Shown here: positions 34,499 through 44,597 of the stretch, piece after piece | Layout: each line of letters starts with the position of its first letter | How positions within the stretch are numbered: the stretch's first letter is position 1 | The notes under the pieces: generated by a model | Seen by the model: the letters and a program-made list of their open reading frames with translations, nothing else | The model's database searches: none | Told to the model about the DNA's origin: nothing | Assembly (NCBI GenBank): GCA_905480575.1 | Contig: CAJQQZ010000103.1 | Coordinates: 1 to 62,504, forward strand | Source: an uncultured Alphaproteobacteria bacterium | GTDB lineage: Bacteria > Pseudomonadota > Alphaproteobacteria > UBA7985 > CAJQQZ01 | Length of the DNA stretch: 62,504 bases | Direction of reading: 5' to 3' | Translations under genes and position numbers: made by a program

Positions 34499-36037
34499 TT
34501 ATCCGAGGTTCGAGCGGTTAGCCGCGAAAGCGACTGCTTCTTCAGCAGCACGAACAAGCGCGCGTGCTTTGTTACGGCATTCTTGGTATTCACTTTCGGG
34601 ATCAGAGTCGGCCACAACGCCAGCACCAGCCTGAATATGCATCATGCCGTCTTTAACAATAGCTGTTCTGAGAGCGATACAGTTGTCCATAGAACCGTTA
34701 GCTGAAAAATACCCGATGGCTCCAGCGTAGATGCCACGGCGTTGAGGTTCAAGCTCATCGATGATTTCCATCGCTCTCACCTTCGGCGCTCCTGAAACAG
34801 TTCCGGCGGGAAATCCGCCCTGAATGGCGTCGAGGGCGTCCAATTCAGGCCTGATCTTTCCAGTAACGTTAGAGACAATGTGCATAACATGGCTGTAGAG
34901 TTCGATTATGTTGCGTTCAGTGACAGTAACAGAACCGATCTCAGACACGCGACCGACATCATTGCGACCGAGGTCGAGCAGCATGAGGTGCTCGGCACAT
35001 TCTTTTTCGTCTGCCAGCAATTCCGCCGCCAGAGCCTCGTCTTCTGCTTTGTTTGAACCGCGTTTGCGTGTGCCAGCGATGGGACGAATAGTGACTTCTT
35101 CATCACGCAATCTGACCAGAATTTCGGGACTGGAACCGACAATAGCAAACCCTTCGAAACCTAGGTGGAAGAGGAAAGGCGAAGGGTTCAATCGGCGCAA
35201 GGATCGGTAGAGGGCTGTCGAAGACAGTGTGAAAGGTACAGAAAACCGTTGTGAAAGCACCACTTGGAAAATATCACCAGCGAATATGTACTCTTTGGCT
35301 TTGGCAACCATCTCATGAAATTTTGAACGCTCAACGGTTGATTGCGGCTCGGGCAATTCTGATGGTGGCTCGCTTTCCAACATACGGTGGAAGAGCGGTG
35401 CTTCTAGTGCGTCGAGTGCTCTCGTAATCCGTGATACTGCCAGTTCATAAGCAATCGAGGCGGTGATGCCTTCTTGGCTATAAACCGGGCTGACCAACGT
35501 CGCTGTGTCTTTGAGCTTGTCGAAGATCGCAACCAAAGTTGGTCTTGAGAAAATAGAATCAGGTGTTTCAAGCCCTGGAGGATTGTTGTCTGGTAACCGC
35601 TCCATGTGTCGGACCATATCATAGCCCATGTAACCGAACACACCGGCGGCCATTGGCGGTAGTTCTTCCGGCAGGTCGATCCGAGAGGCATCAATCAAAT
35701 CCCGCAGAGTTTCCAAAGGGTTCTGGTCTGGTTCGCCACAGGGCTCGTAGTGACCTCCGACCGACCCATCAGGATTTAATGCCTGACGATTTATCTCTGT
35801 TTTACCGTCTTTGAACCGCCAGATAAGATCTGGATTATAGCCGATGAAGGAATAGCGACCGCGAACGGCCCCCCCTTCAACGGATTCAAAGAGAAACGAG
35901 TATGGTTTCTCCTTGCACAGTTTCATCATCGCCGAAACAGGCGTCTCCAGATCAGCAACCGTAGTTGCCCAAATGACCTGTGACTCGCCTGCGTCGAACT
36001 TAGCCTTGAATTGATCGAAGTCCGGAAAAATATGCAT
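34499..36037 (-). CDS. trpE: anthranilate synthase component I, 512 aa
   Basis: Converts chorismate to anthranilate with ammonia from TrpG. The chorismate-binding domain shows IAGTRKRGSNKAEDEAL near residue 320, LLDLGRNDVGRVS near 350, and GGFPAGTVSGAPKVRAMEII near 410. The N-terminal half contains the tryptophan-feedback segment near FLFESVEGGAVRGRYSFIG (residue 50). It lies nine bases after ppiD, so no leader-peptide attenuator can precede it; regulation by feedback inhibition is expected. Confidence 0.96.
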   Translation of the reverse strand: MHIFPDFDQFKAKFDAGESQVIWATTVADLETPVSAMMKLCKEKPYSFLFESVEGGAVRGRYSFIGYNPDLIWRFKDGKTEINRQALNPDGSVGGHYEPCGEPDQNPLETLRDLIDASRIDLPEELPPMAAGVFGYMGYDMVRHMERLPDNNPPGLETPDSIFSRPTLVAIFDKLKDTATLVSPVYSQEGITASIAYELAVSRITRALDALEAPLFHRMLESEPPSELPEPQSTVERSKFHEMVAKAKEYIFAGDIFQVVLSQRFSVPFTLSSTALYRSLRRLNPSPFLFHLGFEGFAIVGSSPEILVRLRDEEVTIRPIAGTRKRGSNKAEDEALAAELLADEKECAEHLMLLDLGRNDVGRVSEIGSVTVTERNIIELYSHVMHIVSNVTGKIRPELDALDAIQGGFPAGTVSGAPKVRAMEIIDELEPQRRGIYAGAIGYFSANGSMDNCIALRTAIVKDGMMHIQAGAGVVADSDPESEYQECRNKARALVRAAEEAVAFAANRSNLG

Positions 36038-36046
36038 TTAAACCGA

Positions 36047-38014
36047 CTACTGAGCGTTCACTTCTGGAGTGGTGCTGGTTGTTGTCAGACTAGCGAGCTG
36101 TTGTGCAGCTGCGTCGAAGGCTTCGTCAACGATATCTTGTTCAATGTCGATCGGTGTGCGTTCTTTTAATGCAGCCTGGAACTGAGTAAGAATTTCTCGT
36201 CCAAGAGCCTCTTTGATTTCGCTGCTAACTATCTGATAAGGGCTGTCCTCTGCTTTGATTGTTTCTGCATCCAAGTTCGCAGGGATAACTTCTGTAGCAC
36301 GATAGACGATTGCATCTCTTCCAGCCTCGGCAACAGACCAAGTGTTCGCTGCCACAGTGAAAGCTTCCTGTGGCAGGTGGCGCGCATCTGTTTCCTGTTG
36401 TCTGATAGAAACGGTAGTCGCTGCTGTTGAGGTGACTACTTCAGTCTCGAGGCTTGTTGCGAGTTCTGCCGCTGTTTTACCGCCATCTAACTCAGCAACG
36501 AGCGATTTGGCATTCTCATGCGCTAAATCACGTGCTTTTTGCAGTTGCAAGGCGGACTTGATGCGATCCCGCACTTCTTCAATCGTTTGATCACGAGGCG
36601 GGATGACTTGATTAACACGGGCAACGAAGAATTCGTTGTTTTCAGCTTCAATCAAAAAGCTCTCTTCTTTCAAAGGCAAAGCAGCGACGGTTTGCCAGAA
36701 GAGTTTTGTGTCGCTCGGTAAACCTTCAACCTTTTTATTGTCTTGGTCGCGGCCGTATTGGTTAACAGCGGCGGCTTGGGTGATATCAATACCCAAAGTG
36801 TCTGACGCTTCTTCCAACGTTTGGCCCTCACCAATAGCATTGTCCAATTTCCCTGAAAGAGAAATAGCAACATTAGCGGATTGTTCTTCTTTCAGCGCCG
36901 TGATCAGTTTGTCTTTGCTGTTTTCTAAGGTTGGTACGAATGCTGGAGTGATCTTCTTTACATTGACAATGTGCCAACCGAAATCTGTTTCAAGCGGGGC
37001 GCCGTAGCCTGGCTCTGCAAGTTCAAAGGCCACATCGCCAATCTCGACGTCGATTTGGCGACGTTCGCGATCACCAATCAAAACAGGAGGCCCAGATGTG
37101 AACTCAAGTGATACAGCGTTGAAATCTTCGCCTGCCTGTAAGCGTTCAAAGGCTTTGTCAGCTGTTTCTTTATCTTCAAGTACAAACTGCTCAACTTCAC
37201 GCTTTTCGGCGATGGCCAAATTATCTTTGCGTTCTTCAAAAGCTTTAGCAACGTCTTCGTCAGTCACGGCAATGTCCTCGGCTAGCTTTGCGGGGTTCAC
37301 CGAAATGAAACTGATGTCTCTATACTCGCGTGTGCGGAAACGGTTCTGGTTTTCCTCTAAGAATGTAACCATTTCGTCTTCGCTAACTTCCATTTCCTTA
37401 TAGTCAGGGGCGGGAACCTTGAAGAGTTCAAATACACGTTCTTGATTTCGGATCTTGTAAAGAGGCTCAACCATTGTCTGAGGCACTTTATCTGCACCAC
37501 TGATGGCGCTTCTCAATCTTGATTGAGCAATCCTGCCAGCAAGATCTTCCAAGAATGCCTGTTCAGTCATGCCACGCTCAACAACAATCTTCTGCTGAAA
37601 CAAGACTGGACTAAAAGAGCCATCGGCACCTTTGTAGTCATCGTCAGACTGAATGACTGACTTCAACTCACCGCGAGAAGCGAAGAGATTAAGATTGTCC
37701 AACTCGTGTTCCCAAACGAAGTTGTTCACGAACATGTTGATCACCGTCTGGTCTAGACCTTGATCTTTGATGTCTTGAACCGTTTGAAACTTCTGGTCCA
37801 GTATCTGAGCGAATTGTCTGCCAACAGCAGCTGTCTGTCTCGTCAATTGATCTTGAGAAATTTCATTGCCAGCTACTGTAATCGCAACTGAAGGCTCGTT
37901 GAGGCTATCTTGTAAGAAGCCAGAACCACCCCAACCGATAAAGGTAAGGGCAAGGAGGCCAAGGAAGAGTTTGGCAATCCGGGTCGAAGCGCCAGATTTA
38001 ATTGCAGTCAACAT
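36047..38014 (-). CDS. ppiD: PpiD/SurA-type peptidyl-prolyl isomerase, 655 aa
   Basis: Membrane-anchored periplasmic folding factor. One N-terminal helix (LFLGLLALTFIGWGGSGF, residues 17-34) anchors it. A SurA_N domain follows, then a PPIC-type isomerase domain near residues 240-350 (FNAVSLEFTSGPPV, YGAPLETDFGWHIVNV) and a second, degenerate one. ATG 38014 is used because it begins the standard MLTAIKSGASTRIAK; an in-frame extension to 38086 would precede the anchor. It heads the trp-moaC-moeA run, the usual alphaproteobacterial order. Confidence 0.93.
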   Translation of the reverse strand: MLTAIKSGASTRIAKLFLGLLALTFIGWGGSGFLQDSLNEPSVAITVAGNEISQDQLTRQTAAVGRQFAQILDQKFQTVQDIKDQGLDQTVINMFVNNFVWEHELDNLNLFASRGELKSVIQSDDDYKGADGSFSPVLFQQKIVVERGMTEQAFLEDLAGRIAQSRLRSAISGADKVPQTMVEPLYKIRNQERVFELFKVPAPDYKEMEVSEDEMVTFLEENQNRFRTREYRDISFISVNPAKLAEDIAVTDEDVAKAFEERKDNLAIAEKREVEQFVLEDKETADKAFERLQAGEDFNAVSLEFTSGPPVLIGDRERRQIDVEIGDVAFELAEPGYGAPLETDFGWHIVNVKKITPAFVPTLENSKDKLITALKEEQSANVAISLSGKLDNAIGEGQTLEEASDTLGIDITQAAAVNQYGRDQDNKKVEGLPSDTKLFWQTVAALPLKEESFLIEAENNEFFVARVNQVIPPRDQTIEEVRDRIKSALQLQKARDLAHENAKSLVAELDGGKTAAELATSLETEVVTSTAATTVSIRQQETDARHLPQEAFTVAANTWSVAEAGRDAIVYRATEVIPANLDAETIKAEDSPYQIVSSEIKEALGREILTQFQAALKERTPIDIEQDIVDEAFDAAAQQLASLTTTSTTPEVNAQ

Positions 38015-38216
38015 GGTTGTCGTTGTCCGTCCGTTTGGGTTCAGCAAGGCTGCTGACCGAGAAGTGAAAACAAAGTTGGTTTGCAAATAGCAAGCCTAGG
38101 TACAATTTGAAAGACCTCAGATGCTGGCCAGGAGTCTTTTCCTTTGCTACTAAGTCGATTAATCAGCCTTTGTGACCAAAATTGGTAGGTTCAGGCAAAT
38201 AAAGTGGAGAATTCTA

Positions 38217-38960
38217 GTGCGAAGAGCGCTTATTGCAGGCAATTGGAAAATGAATCTTGGTTTGGAAGAGGGGATGGTGTTGGTCCAATCTTTGTTAAAC
38301 CAATCGTCAGCTGAAGATTTCGCCAATTGCGATGTTCTTGTTTGCCCACAGATGCCATTGATTGCACCGCTAGCGGATATTGCCGGAAATATCAAAATCG
38401 GAGCGCAAGATTGCGGCGCTACAGATTCTGGTGCATTTACTGGTGACACCAGCCCACAGCTGTTGGCTTCTCTGGGCTGTGACTATGTCATTGTTGGACA
38501 TTCGGAACGCAGAGCTGGTCGTTTTGAAGATGATGGCTTGATCCAAGCAAAAGCTGGAGCAGCGCAGAAAGCAGGTCTTACTGCCATAGTTTGCGTCGGT
38601 GAAAGCGAAATGGAACGAGAGCTGGGCAATGCTGAAACCATCGTTGCTTCTCAACTTGCAGGCTCTATCCCCGAAGGATCTAACGCAGAAAACCTAGTGG
38701 TGGCCTATGAACCCGTTTGGGCGATCGGAACTGGTAAGACAGCATCAGAAGCCGACGTACAGGAAATGCATGCCTCGATCCGTGACCAACTCGAAGATTT
38801 GTTGGGGGATGCCTCAAAAATCCGCATTCTTTATGGTGGTTCCGTGAAAGCTGACAATGCAAAGGCGCTGCTGGCTTTAAAGGACGTTGATGGCGCCTTG
38901 GTTGGAGGCGCTAGCCTAAAAGCGGAGTCGTTTATGCCAATCATTAAGGCTACCAAGTAG
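38217..38960 (+). CDS. tpiA: triosephosphate isomerase, 247 aa
   Basis: Interconverts glyceraldehyde 3-phosphate and dihydroxyacetone phosphate. GNWKMN (residues 8-13) holds the catalytic lysine, VGHSERR near 93 the histidine, and AYEPVWAIGTG near 164 the glutamate and loop 6. The start is GTG at 38217, seven bases behind GGAGA and giving the usual RRALIAGNWKMN beginning; an ATG-like start further upstream would add 15 unrelated residues. It diverges from ppiD. Confidence 0.96.
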   Translation: MRRALIAGNWKMNLGLEEGMVLVQSLLNQSSAEDFANCDVLVCPQMPLIAPLADIAGNIKIGAQDCGATDSGAFTGDTSPQLLASLGCDYVIVGHSERRAGRFEDDGLIQAKAGAAQKAGLTAIVCVGESEMERELGNAETIVASQLAGSIPEGSNAENLVVAYEPVWAIGTGKTASEADVQEMHASIRDQLEDLLGDASKIRILYGGSVKADNAKALLALKDVDGALVGGASLKAESFMPIIKATK

Positions 38961-39089
38961 TTAAATAGGAACCAAATCTCTAAACCTCCTAAAAACCGCT
39001 TGCCGGACTTGTAATTTAGGCTGGTCTTTTCCAAATAGAGCGGGTAAAGAACCGCCAATCTCATAGAAATAGACATTGATAGTCGCCAA

Positions 39090-39455
39090 ATGATTCAAAT
39101 TATTGTTGTAATACACCTGATTGTGGCCGTTGGCCTGATCCTGTCCATCTTGGTCCAGCGCTCAGAAGGCGGTATCGGCATGGGGTCCGGCAGTGGCGGT
39201 GGCCTGATGTCCACACGTGGTTCTGCGAACCTGTTAACGCGGATCACGGCTGGCCTAGCGACGATCTTCATTTGTACATCTTTGACATTGGCTTTCTTGG
39301 CTGGTGGCTGGAACAGCAGATCATCGATTGCTGATGAAATTGCGATCACTCAACCAGCACCTGCCGGTTCAGGGGAAGCAACGCCAACAACTGGCAGCAC
39401 GAATGACGCTAACAATCTTTTGAACTCTCTCGATAGCTCTGTTCCTGTCGAGTAA
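39090..39455 (+). CDS. secG: SecG preprotein translocase subunit, 121 aa
   Basis: Small inner-membrane subunit of SecYEG. Two helices flank the conserved cytosolic loop: IIVVIHLIVAVGLILSILVQ then RSEGGIGMGSGSGGGLMSTR then LLTRITAGLATIFICTSLTL. The C-terminal tail is low-complexity (PAPAGSGEATPTTGSTND), usual in the class. It sits between tpiA and pyrG as in many alphaproteobacteria. Confidence 0.95.
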   Translation: MIQIIVVIHLIVAVGLILSILVQRSEGGIGMGSGSGGGLMSTRGSANLLTRITAGLATIFICTSLTLAFLAGGWNSRSSIADEIAITQPAPAGSGEATPTTGSTNDANNLLNSLDSSVPVE

Positions 39456-39476
39456 ATTTATCCACATCCTGTTGAT

Positions 39477-39504
39477 AAAAAGGCTGCTTTTGGCGGCCTT
39501 TTTT
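39477..39504 (+). terminator. intrinsic terminator behind secG
   Basis: AAAAAGGCTGC (39477-39487) pairs with GCGGCCTTTTT (39493-39503, one T-G wobble) around a five-base loop, ending in a run of six Ts. It separates secG from pyrG, which must have its own promoter in 39505-39615. Confidence 0.85.
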
Positions 39505-39615
39505 GATGCCCAAAAGTAACAGTGGTGACCAAAGCCACGCTAGAGTGACACAAATGATAGAATCCGCGATTTTCTGCTTGCGACTCACACGAGAATCGAA
39601 GATGAGGGTCTTCCC

Positions 39616-41247
39616 ATGACACGGTTTATTTTCATCACCGGCGGCGTGGTTTCCTCCCTCGGCAAAGGCATAGCATCAGCGGCTCTGGGCGCGTTGTTAC
39701 AGGCGCGCGGCTATAACGTCCGCTTGCGTAAACTTGACCCCTATCTCAATGTTGATCCAGGGACCATGAGCCCTTATCAACATGGCGAGGTCTTCATTAC
39801 TGATGACGGTGCTGAGACGGATCTCGATCTAGGCCACTACGAGCGGTTCACTGGTGTTCATGCGACCAAAGGCGATTCGGTCTCCACGGGCGGCATTTAT
39901 ACTTCGATCTTGAAAAAAGAACGACGCGGTGAATATCTGGGTGCTACGGTCCAAGTCATTCCACACGTCACTAACGAGATTAAGAACGTTATTACCTCGG
40001 GCGTCACCGAAGAAGATTTTATTATTTCTGAAATTGGTGGCACGGTCGGCGATATCGAGTCGTTGCCTTTCCTGGAAGCGATTCGTCAGCTCGGTTACGA
40101 AGTAGGCCGTGACAGAGCACTTTTCCTCCATCTGACGCTATTACCCTATATTCCAACGGCTGGTGAGCTGAAAACAAAGCCAACACAGCACTCGGTCAAG
40201 GAGCTGCAAGGTCACGGTATACAGCCGGACATTTTGCTGTGTCGGTCTGATCGGGAGATTCCAGCGGGAGAGCGTCGGAAAATCGCATTGTTCTGTAATA
40301 TTCCTGAAGCCAACTGCATCCAGGCACTGGATCTTAACTCGATCTATGAAGTGCCGCTGGCCTATCATCGAGAAGGCCTCGACACACAGGTCTTAAAGCA
40401 CTTCTCAATGGACGACGCCCCAGAACCAGATCTTGAGCCGTGGCGAGAGATTGCCCGACGCGTCATGGAACCAGAGGGCGAAGTTAGAATTGCAGTTGTT
40501 GGCAAATACACGGTTCTCCTAGATGCTTACAAGTCGCTCAGCGAAGCTTTGATCCACGGTGGCATTGCCAACAACGTCAAAGTCAAGATCGATTGGATTG
40601 AATCAGAAGTTTTTGAGAAAGAAGAAGAGGCTATCCAACGCCTTGAGGGGACACATGCGATCCTTGTTCCCGGAGGATTTGGTGAACGCGGTGCCGAAGG
40701 TAAAATAGAAGCAGTACGTTTTGCTCGTGAGCGCAAAATTCCATACTTCGGCATTTGTTTTGGCATGCAAATGGCGGTGCTTGAAGCAGCCCGCAATTTG
40801 GCCGGTATTGAAGACGCCAGTTCCAGCGAGTTTGGCCCGACGAACCACTCGATCGTGGGCTTGATGACCGAATGGGAAAAGGAAGACGGTAAAGAAACCC
40901 GCGCCGCTGACGGCGATCTGGGCGGTACCATGCGCCTGGGTGCTTATCCATGCGTGTTGGAAGAGGGCACATTGGCTCGCGAAGTTTACGGCACGGCAGA
41001 GATCTCTGAACGCCACCGCCATCGCTATGAGGTCAACATGTCTTATCGTGAGCTGTTGGAAGAAAAGGGTCTGAAGTTCTCAGGTGTTTCTCCGGACGGC
41101 TTACTGCCAGAGATCGTAGAATACCCCGATCACCCCTGGTTTATCGGTGTGCAGTTCCATCCAGAACTCAAATCCAAACCTTTCGACCCGCATCCTTTGT
41201 TTAAGTCCTTTGTCGAAGCAGCCTTGACCCAGAGCCGGTTGGTTTAA
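39616..41247 (+). CDS. pyrG: CTP synthase, 543 aa
   Basis: Makes CTP from UTP with glutamine-derived ammonia. The synthetase domain begins [20 protein letters not shown] with its P-loop, followed by [20 protein letters not shown]. The glutaminase domain has [20 protein letters not shown] near residue 352, the nucleophilic cysteine in [15 protein letters not shown] near 380, and the His/Glu pair in [12 protein letters not shown] near 515. The length is typical. Seen immediately downstream is a ferredoxin gene rather than the kdsA-eno pair I would expect in many relatives. Confidence 0.97.
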   Translation: MTRFIFITGGVVSSLGKGIASAALGALLQARGYNVRLRKLDPYLNVDPGTMSPYQHGEVFITDDGAETDLDLGHYERFTGVHATKGDSVSTGGIYTSILKKERRGEYLGATVQVIPHVTNEIKNVITSGVTEEDFIISEIGGTVGDIESLPFLEAIRQLGYEVGRDRALFLHLTLLPYIPTAGELKTKPTQHSVKELQGHGIQPDILLCRSDREIPAGERRKIALFCNIPEANCIQALDLNSIYEVPLAYHREGLDTQVLKHFSMDDAPEPDLEPWREIARRVMEPEGEVRIAVVGKYTVLLDAYKSLSEALIHGGIANNVKVKIDWIESEVFEKEEEAIQRLEGTHAILVPGGFGERGAEGKIEAVRFARERKIPYFGICFGMQMAVLEAARNLAGIEDASSSEFGPTNHSIVGLMTEWEKEDGKETRAADGDLGGTMRLGAYPCVLEEGTLAREVYGTAEISERHRHRYEVNMSYRELLEEKGLKFSGVSPDGLLPEIVEYPDHPWFIGVQFHPELKSKPFDPHPLFKSFVEAALTQSRLV

Positions 41248-41250
41248 CTA

Positions 41251-41553
41251 TTGGTTAGGCTGGTCGTCATTAGATCAGGTAGCTCTCAAGCAATTGAAGT
41301 CCGATCCGGCATAACAATCATGGATGCCGCGAAGATCCACGAACTAGGACTTGCTTGTGAGTGCGGTGGGGCGGTGATCTGTGCTACTTGCCATGTCGTC
41401 GTGTCACCTGAATGGTTCGATAAGCTTGAGCCTCCGATTGAGGCAGAGCTGGATATGTTGGATGCCCTCGAGGGTAGGGAGGCGACGTCCCGGCTTGGTT
41501 GTCAGCTTGTTATGACTGAGGAGTTGGACGGTCTTGAGGTCAAAGTGCCTTAA
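41251..41553 (+). CDS. adrenodoxin-type [2Fe-2S] ferredoxin, 100 aa
   Basis: Electron carrier. The ligands follow the vertebrate/ISC-type pattern: CGGAVICATCHVVVSPEW (Cys, five residues, Cys, two residues, Cys) near residues 38-55 and a fourth cysteine in SRLGCQLVMT near 83. The probable start is TTG at 41251, three bases after the pyrG stop; no ATG is available before the ligand loop except within ITIMDAA. Partner enzymes (a P450, ISC machinery) are not nearby. Confidence 0.88.
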   Translation: MVRLVVIRSGSSQAIEVRSGITIMDAAKIHELGLACECGGAVICATCHVVVSPEWFDKLEPPIEAELDMLDALEGREATSRLGCQLVMTEELDGLEVKVP

Positions 41554-41564
41554 GTAACGATGGA

Positions 41565-41594
41565 CCCCGGACTTTCGCTTCGCTACATACGGGG
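41565..41594. repeat. GC-rich intergenic hairpin repeat, second copy
   Basis: CCCCG and CGGGG bracket a 20-base loop that itself contains GCTTCGC. The flanks GACCCCGGACTT and CGGGGAAGG equal those of the element at 31279-31308 read in reverse. It fills the 62-base gap between two convergent genes and could act as a bidirectional terminator-like stem. Confidence 0.5.
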
Positions 41595-41615
41595 AAGGGT
41601 GATTTACAACAATGG

Positions 41616-43142
41616 TTACTTCATCTTAATTCGCCCATCGACAGTAGGTGCGATGCTGTCATTCTTGCGAATATAGACCATGACATCGTTGGCAAGCAGC
41701 TTAGCGGATAGCCCTCCAACCAGAACCTTGGCACCCTTAAGCATTGAGTAACCGTCTCCCCCACCAGCGATGTAGTCATTTGCGGCGAGAGTGTAGGTGC
41801 CGTTCATATCTAGGGCGCCGCCGCCTATCATCACGTCACTTACGCGGTTTCCTGTTGGCGCGCTGGCGTCTAAGGTAAAAGTCAAACCAGAAACTTGAGG
41901 GAAGCGACCAGCTGTACTTTCAATTTGGCTGACACCGTTTTCGAGTGCCGCCATGACGGTCTCTCCCGATACTTCCAATAGGATATTCAGGTTACCAAAG
42001 GGAAGTTCGGTTAGGATATCGCGGCGACTTAGTTCTGTGCCTGCTTCGTAGACCTTGTTGCCCCTGATGCCGCCACCGGCCATGATCGCTATGTCCGCCT
42101 TGTGAATTGACCGTTGAGCATCGGCGATCAAATTACCGATGGCCGCTTCGGTGGTGCGAACGGTGGTTTTTCTGGAATCGAGTTCGGTTGTGGTTATTCC
42201 GACTGGCACATCTAGTTCTTTGGACAAGCTGGCCTGGAAACTCTCGACTTTGGCATATGTCTCTGGGTCCGGCTCAACGGTTGCTGAATCTATGATACGG
42301 AAGTTTGGCCACCACTTAACACGGCGCTTGCCACGTTTCTCGCCGACAGAGAAGGTCACATCGACCGCGACCACCAAGTCGCCTTCAGCGCGTGATTCCG
42401 CCATGACTGAGCGCCCATTATAGTTCACTGTTAGATCATGATCGTGGCCGGAGAAAACGAAGTCAAACAAGCCACCAGAATAGAGGCTGCGATCTGTTGC
42501 AATGTCTTCATGAAGTATGGCCACCAATACATCCGCACCGTCAGCTTTCAAGGCTTTGGCTTGAGCGGCAGCCACCTCCATTGAGTCTGAGAACACCAAA
42601 TCGCCAGGGCTAGAAAGTACGGGCGTGTCAGCCAAAGTTAAACCAACGATGCCAACCTTCACGGATTTCATTGGGTCAGAGGCATCGCCGTAAGTCAACA
42701 TTACGCTGTCTTCGAAACCAGCTACTTTGCTGCCATCGGCTTGACGCAGATTAGCGGATAAAAGTGTGGAGTCGAGTTCCGCCATCCGCTTCAGGAAGGT
42801 TTCTTTGCCAAAATCAAACTCATGGTTGCCAGGTACAACGATATCTGGGGGAACTATGTTCGTCAGTTCGACCACATGCTCACCTTTATCAAAGCCGGAA
42901 AGTAGGGAAGGAGAGATGAAATCGCCAGCATGCGCATAAATGAGATTGCCACCTTTGGAACGCTCCGCTCGTGCCAAAGCGTTCACCCGGGCGAAGCCGC
43001 CGCGTTTGGACTTGGGGTTCGCCATTTCATAGATGTCACTGATCAGCAAAAAGGTAAGATCAATATCCTCTGCCGTCGCTCGGTTGGCCAAAGTGCCAAA
43101 CATTAAGACGATTAGACTAAATACAAACGCTATTTGTTTCAT
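41616..43142 (-). CDS. secreted 5'-nucleotidase/UshA-like phosphohydrolase, 508 aa
   Basis: Periplasmic metallophosphoesterase. The signal peptide covers residues 1-24 (ending NRATA). The metal-binding domain shows AGDFISPSLLSG near 71, PGNHEFDFGKE near 100 and SGHDHDLTVNYNG near 231. The C-terminal 5'-nucleotidase domain (from about 310) shows GNLIADAQR, GGGIRGN and NDYIAGGGDGYSML. The first metal motif reads LLISDIYEM, with tyrosine where most relatives have DxH. Nucleotides are the likely substrates, which would suit a purine scavenger, though no operon link exists. Confidence 0.85.
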   Translation of the reverse strand: MKQIAFVFSLIVLMFGTLANRATAEDIDLTFLLISDIYEMANPKSKRGGFARVNALARAERSKGGNLIYAHAGDFISPSLLSGFDKGEHVVELTNIVPPDIVVPGNHEFDFGKETFLKRMAELDSTLLSANLRQADGSKVAGFEDSVMLTYGDASDPMKSVKVGIVGLTLADTPVLSSPGDLVFSDSMEVAAAQAKALKADGADVLVAILHEDIATDRSLYSGGLFDFVFSGHDHDLTVNYNGRSVMAESRAEGDLVVAVDVTFSVGEKRGKRRVKWWPNFRIIDSATVEPDPETYAKVESFQASLSKELDVPVGITTTELDSRKTTVRTTEAAIGNLIADAQRSIHKADIAIMAGGGIRGNKVYEAGTELSRRDILTELPFGNLNILLEVSGETVMAALENGVSQIESTAGRFPQVSGLTFTLDASAPTGNRVSDVMIGGGALDMNGTYTLAANDYIAGGGDGYSMLKGAKVLVGGLSAKLLANDVMVYIRKNDSIAPTVDGRIKMK

Positions 43143-43271
43143 GGGATTTGCCTCTCACTCGTGAACTAGTTGATTCGAGACTAATGCAGTCACAGCCGAG
43201 GTCAAGCCCCTAGCTTTTGCCTGCCAAAGCCCCTATATGCTCGCCAGCACGTTTACTTCGAAGATAAGTCT

Positions 43272-44390
43272 ATGAATTCCCTAGGTATTGATAAAGCCCC
43301 TGAAGACACCCGCGTGGTCGTAGCCATGTCGGGCGGTGTTGATTCGTCCGTGGTGGCTGCCATGTTGAAGGAGCAGGGCTATGATGTGATCGGCATTACG
43401 CTCCAGCTTTATGACCATGGCATGGTTCTGGAGAAAAAGGGCGCTTGTTGCGCTGGCCAGGATATCTATGACGCCAGTCGTGTGGCCACAGATCTCGATT
43501 TTCCTCACTATGTTTTGGACTACGAAAGCCGTTTCCGCGAAGCTGTGATCGACGATTTCGCTGACTCTTACATGCGCGGCGAAACTCCCATTCCTTGTGT
43601 GCGTTGTAATCAAACCGTCAAATTCCGTGATCTTCTTGCCACCGCTAAGGACTTGGATGCAGATGTCTTGGCGACTGGTCACTATGTGCAACGAAAGGTG
43701 AGTCCAGAGGGAAAATCCGAGTTACATCGCGCCTACGACGATACCAAAGACCAAAGCTACTTCTTGTTCGCTACAACGCAGGAGCAGCTGGATATGTTGC
43801 GGTTTCCGCTGGGCGGACAGCCTAAATCTGAGACACGCGCTTTTGCAGAGAAGATAGGCTTGGTTGTTGCCGATAAGCCGGACAGCCAAGACATTTGTTT
43901 TGTCCCTGACGGCAACTATGCGTCGATCGTATCGAAGATGCGTCCTGGGGCGCTTGATCCGGGTGATATCGTTCACATCGATGGTCAGGACGTCGGGCGC
44001 CATGAAGGCATTATCAACTATACCATTGGCCAACGTCGTGGCTTGGGCATTGGTGGCACGGCAGAGCCGCTCTACGTCGTCCGTCTCAATGCCGATGAAA
44101 AGCAGGTTATCGTTGGCCCTAAAGAGGCGCTGGCGCGGAACGTTGTTTATATCAAGGAACTCAACTGGCTTGGTGAAACTTCTAGTGAAACAACGTTTGA
44201 GATCTCCGTCAAACTGCGTTCAGTGATGTCTCCCATCCCCGCTGAACTTAAATTGAATGGCAACGATACAGCGGAGATTTACCTTGCGGAGGCCCATCAC
44301 GGAGTGGCACCCGGTCAGGCTGCTGTCTTCTATCAGGGTGATAGAGTCATGGGTGGCGGCTGGATCGTCGGGGCCGAGCGAGCAGCTTAA
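43272..44390 (+). CDS. mnmA: tRNA 2-thiouridylase MnmA, 372 aa
   Basis: Adds sulfur to U34 of Lys, Glu and Gln tRNAs. The PP-loop [17 protein letters not shown] is at about residues 17-33. The catalytic cysteines are in [13 protein letters not shown] near 113 and [14 protein letters not shown] near 208. The [20 protein letters not shown] segment near 243 is invariant in the family. It is monocistronic here, diverging from the nucleotidase gene. Confidence 0.96.
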   Translation: MNSLGIDKAPEDTRVVVAMSGGVDSSVVAAMLKEQGYDVIGITLQLYDHGMVLEKKGACCAGQDIYDASRVATDLDFPHYVLDYESRFREAVIDDFADSYMRGETPIPCVRCNQTVKFRDLLATAKDLDADVLATGHYVQRKVSPEGKSELHRAYDDTKDQSYFLFATTQEQLDMLRFPLGGQPKSETRAFAEKIGLVVADKPDSQDICFVPDGNYASIVSKMRPGALDPGDIVHIDGQDVGRHEGIINYTIGQRRGLGIGGTAEPLYVVRLNADEKQVIVGPKEALARNVVYIKELNWLGETSSETTFEISVKLRSVMSPIPAELKLNGNDTAEIYLAEAHHGVAPGQAAVFYQGDRVMGGGWIVGAERAA

Positions 44391-44495
44391 TTAGCTTGCT
44401 GACGATTTTGACGAACAAATATTTCGTTGAGTTTGTGCTCTTTAATCATTCGTTGCTTTTTTGACGGCCAATAACATTTCCGGTTGCATGGGCGA

Positions 44496-44597
44496 GTTGA
44501 GCTTCCTATAAACCACTCTACCGCAGCAATCGGTTGCGGTGGCTTTAGTGAGTTTCGACCAAAGTTGGGAACCAGTTCCTGGCTTTTGATACTCAAC
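44496..44597. ncRNA. candidate structured RNA element upstream of the rtcB-family gene
   Basis: By eye the stretch folds into a three-way junction. A closing stem GTTGAG/CTCAAC joins 44496-44501 to 44592-44597. A long arm at 44510-44555 has 16 pairs in three helices (AAAC/GTTT, CACT/AGTG, CTACCGCA/TGCGGTGG with one wobble). A short arm at 44561-44586 has AAAG/CTTT and CCAG/CTGG. The pairing works on either strand, so orientation is open. No known RNA family was recognised. The whole gap 44391-44942 also holds the hairpins and micro-ORF listed separately. Confidence 0.35.

Noticed and set aside
36038-36046. trp leader-peptide attenuator
   Set aside because: Only nine bases separate ppiD from trpE, too short for a leader peptide and hairpins.
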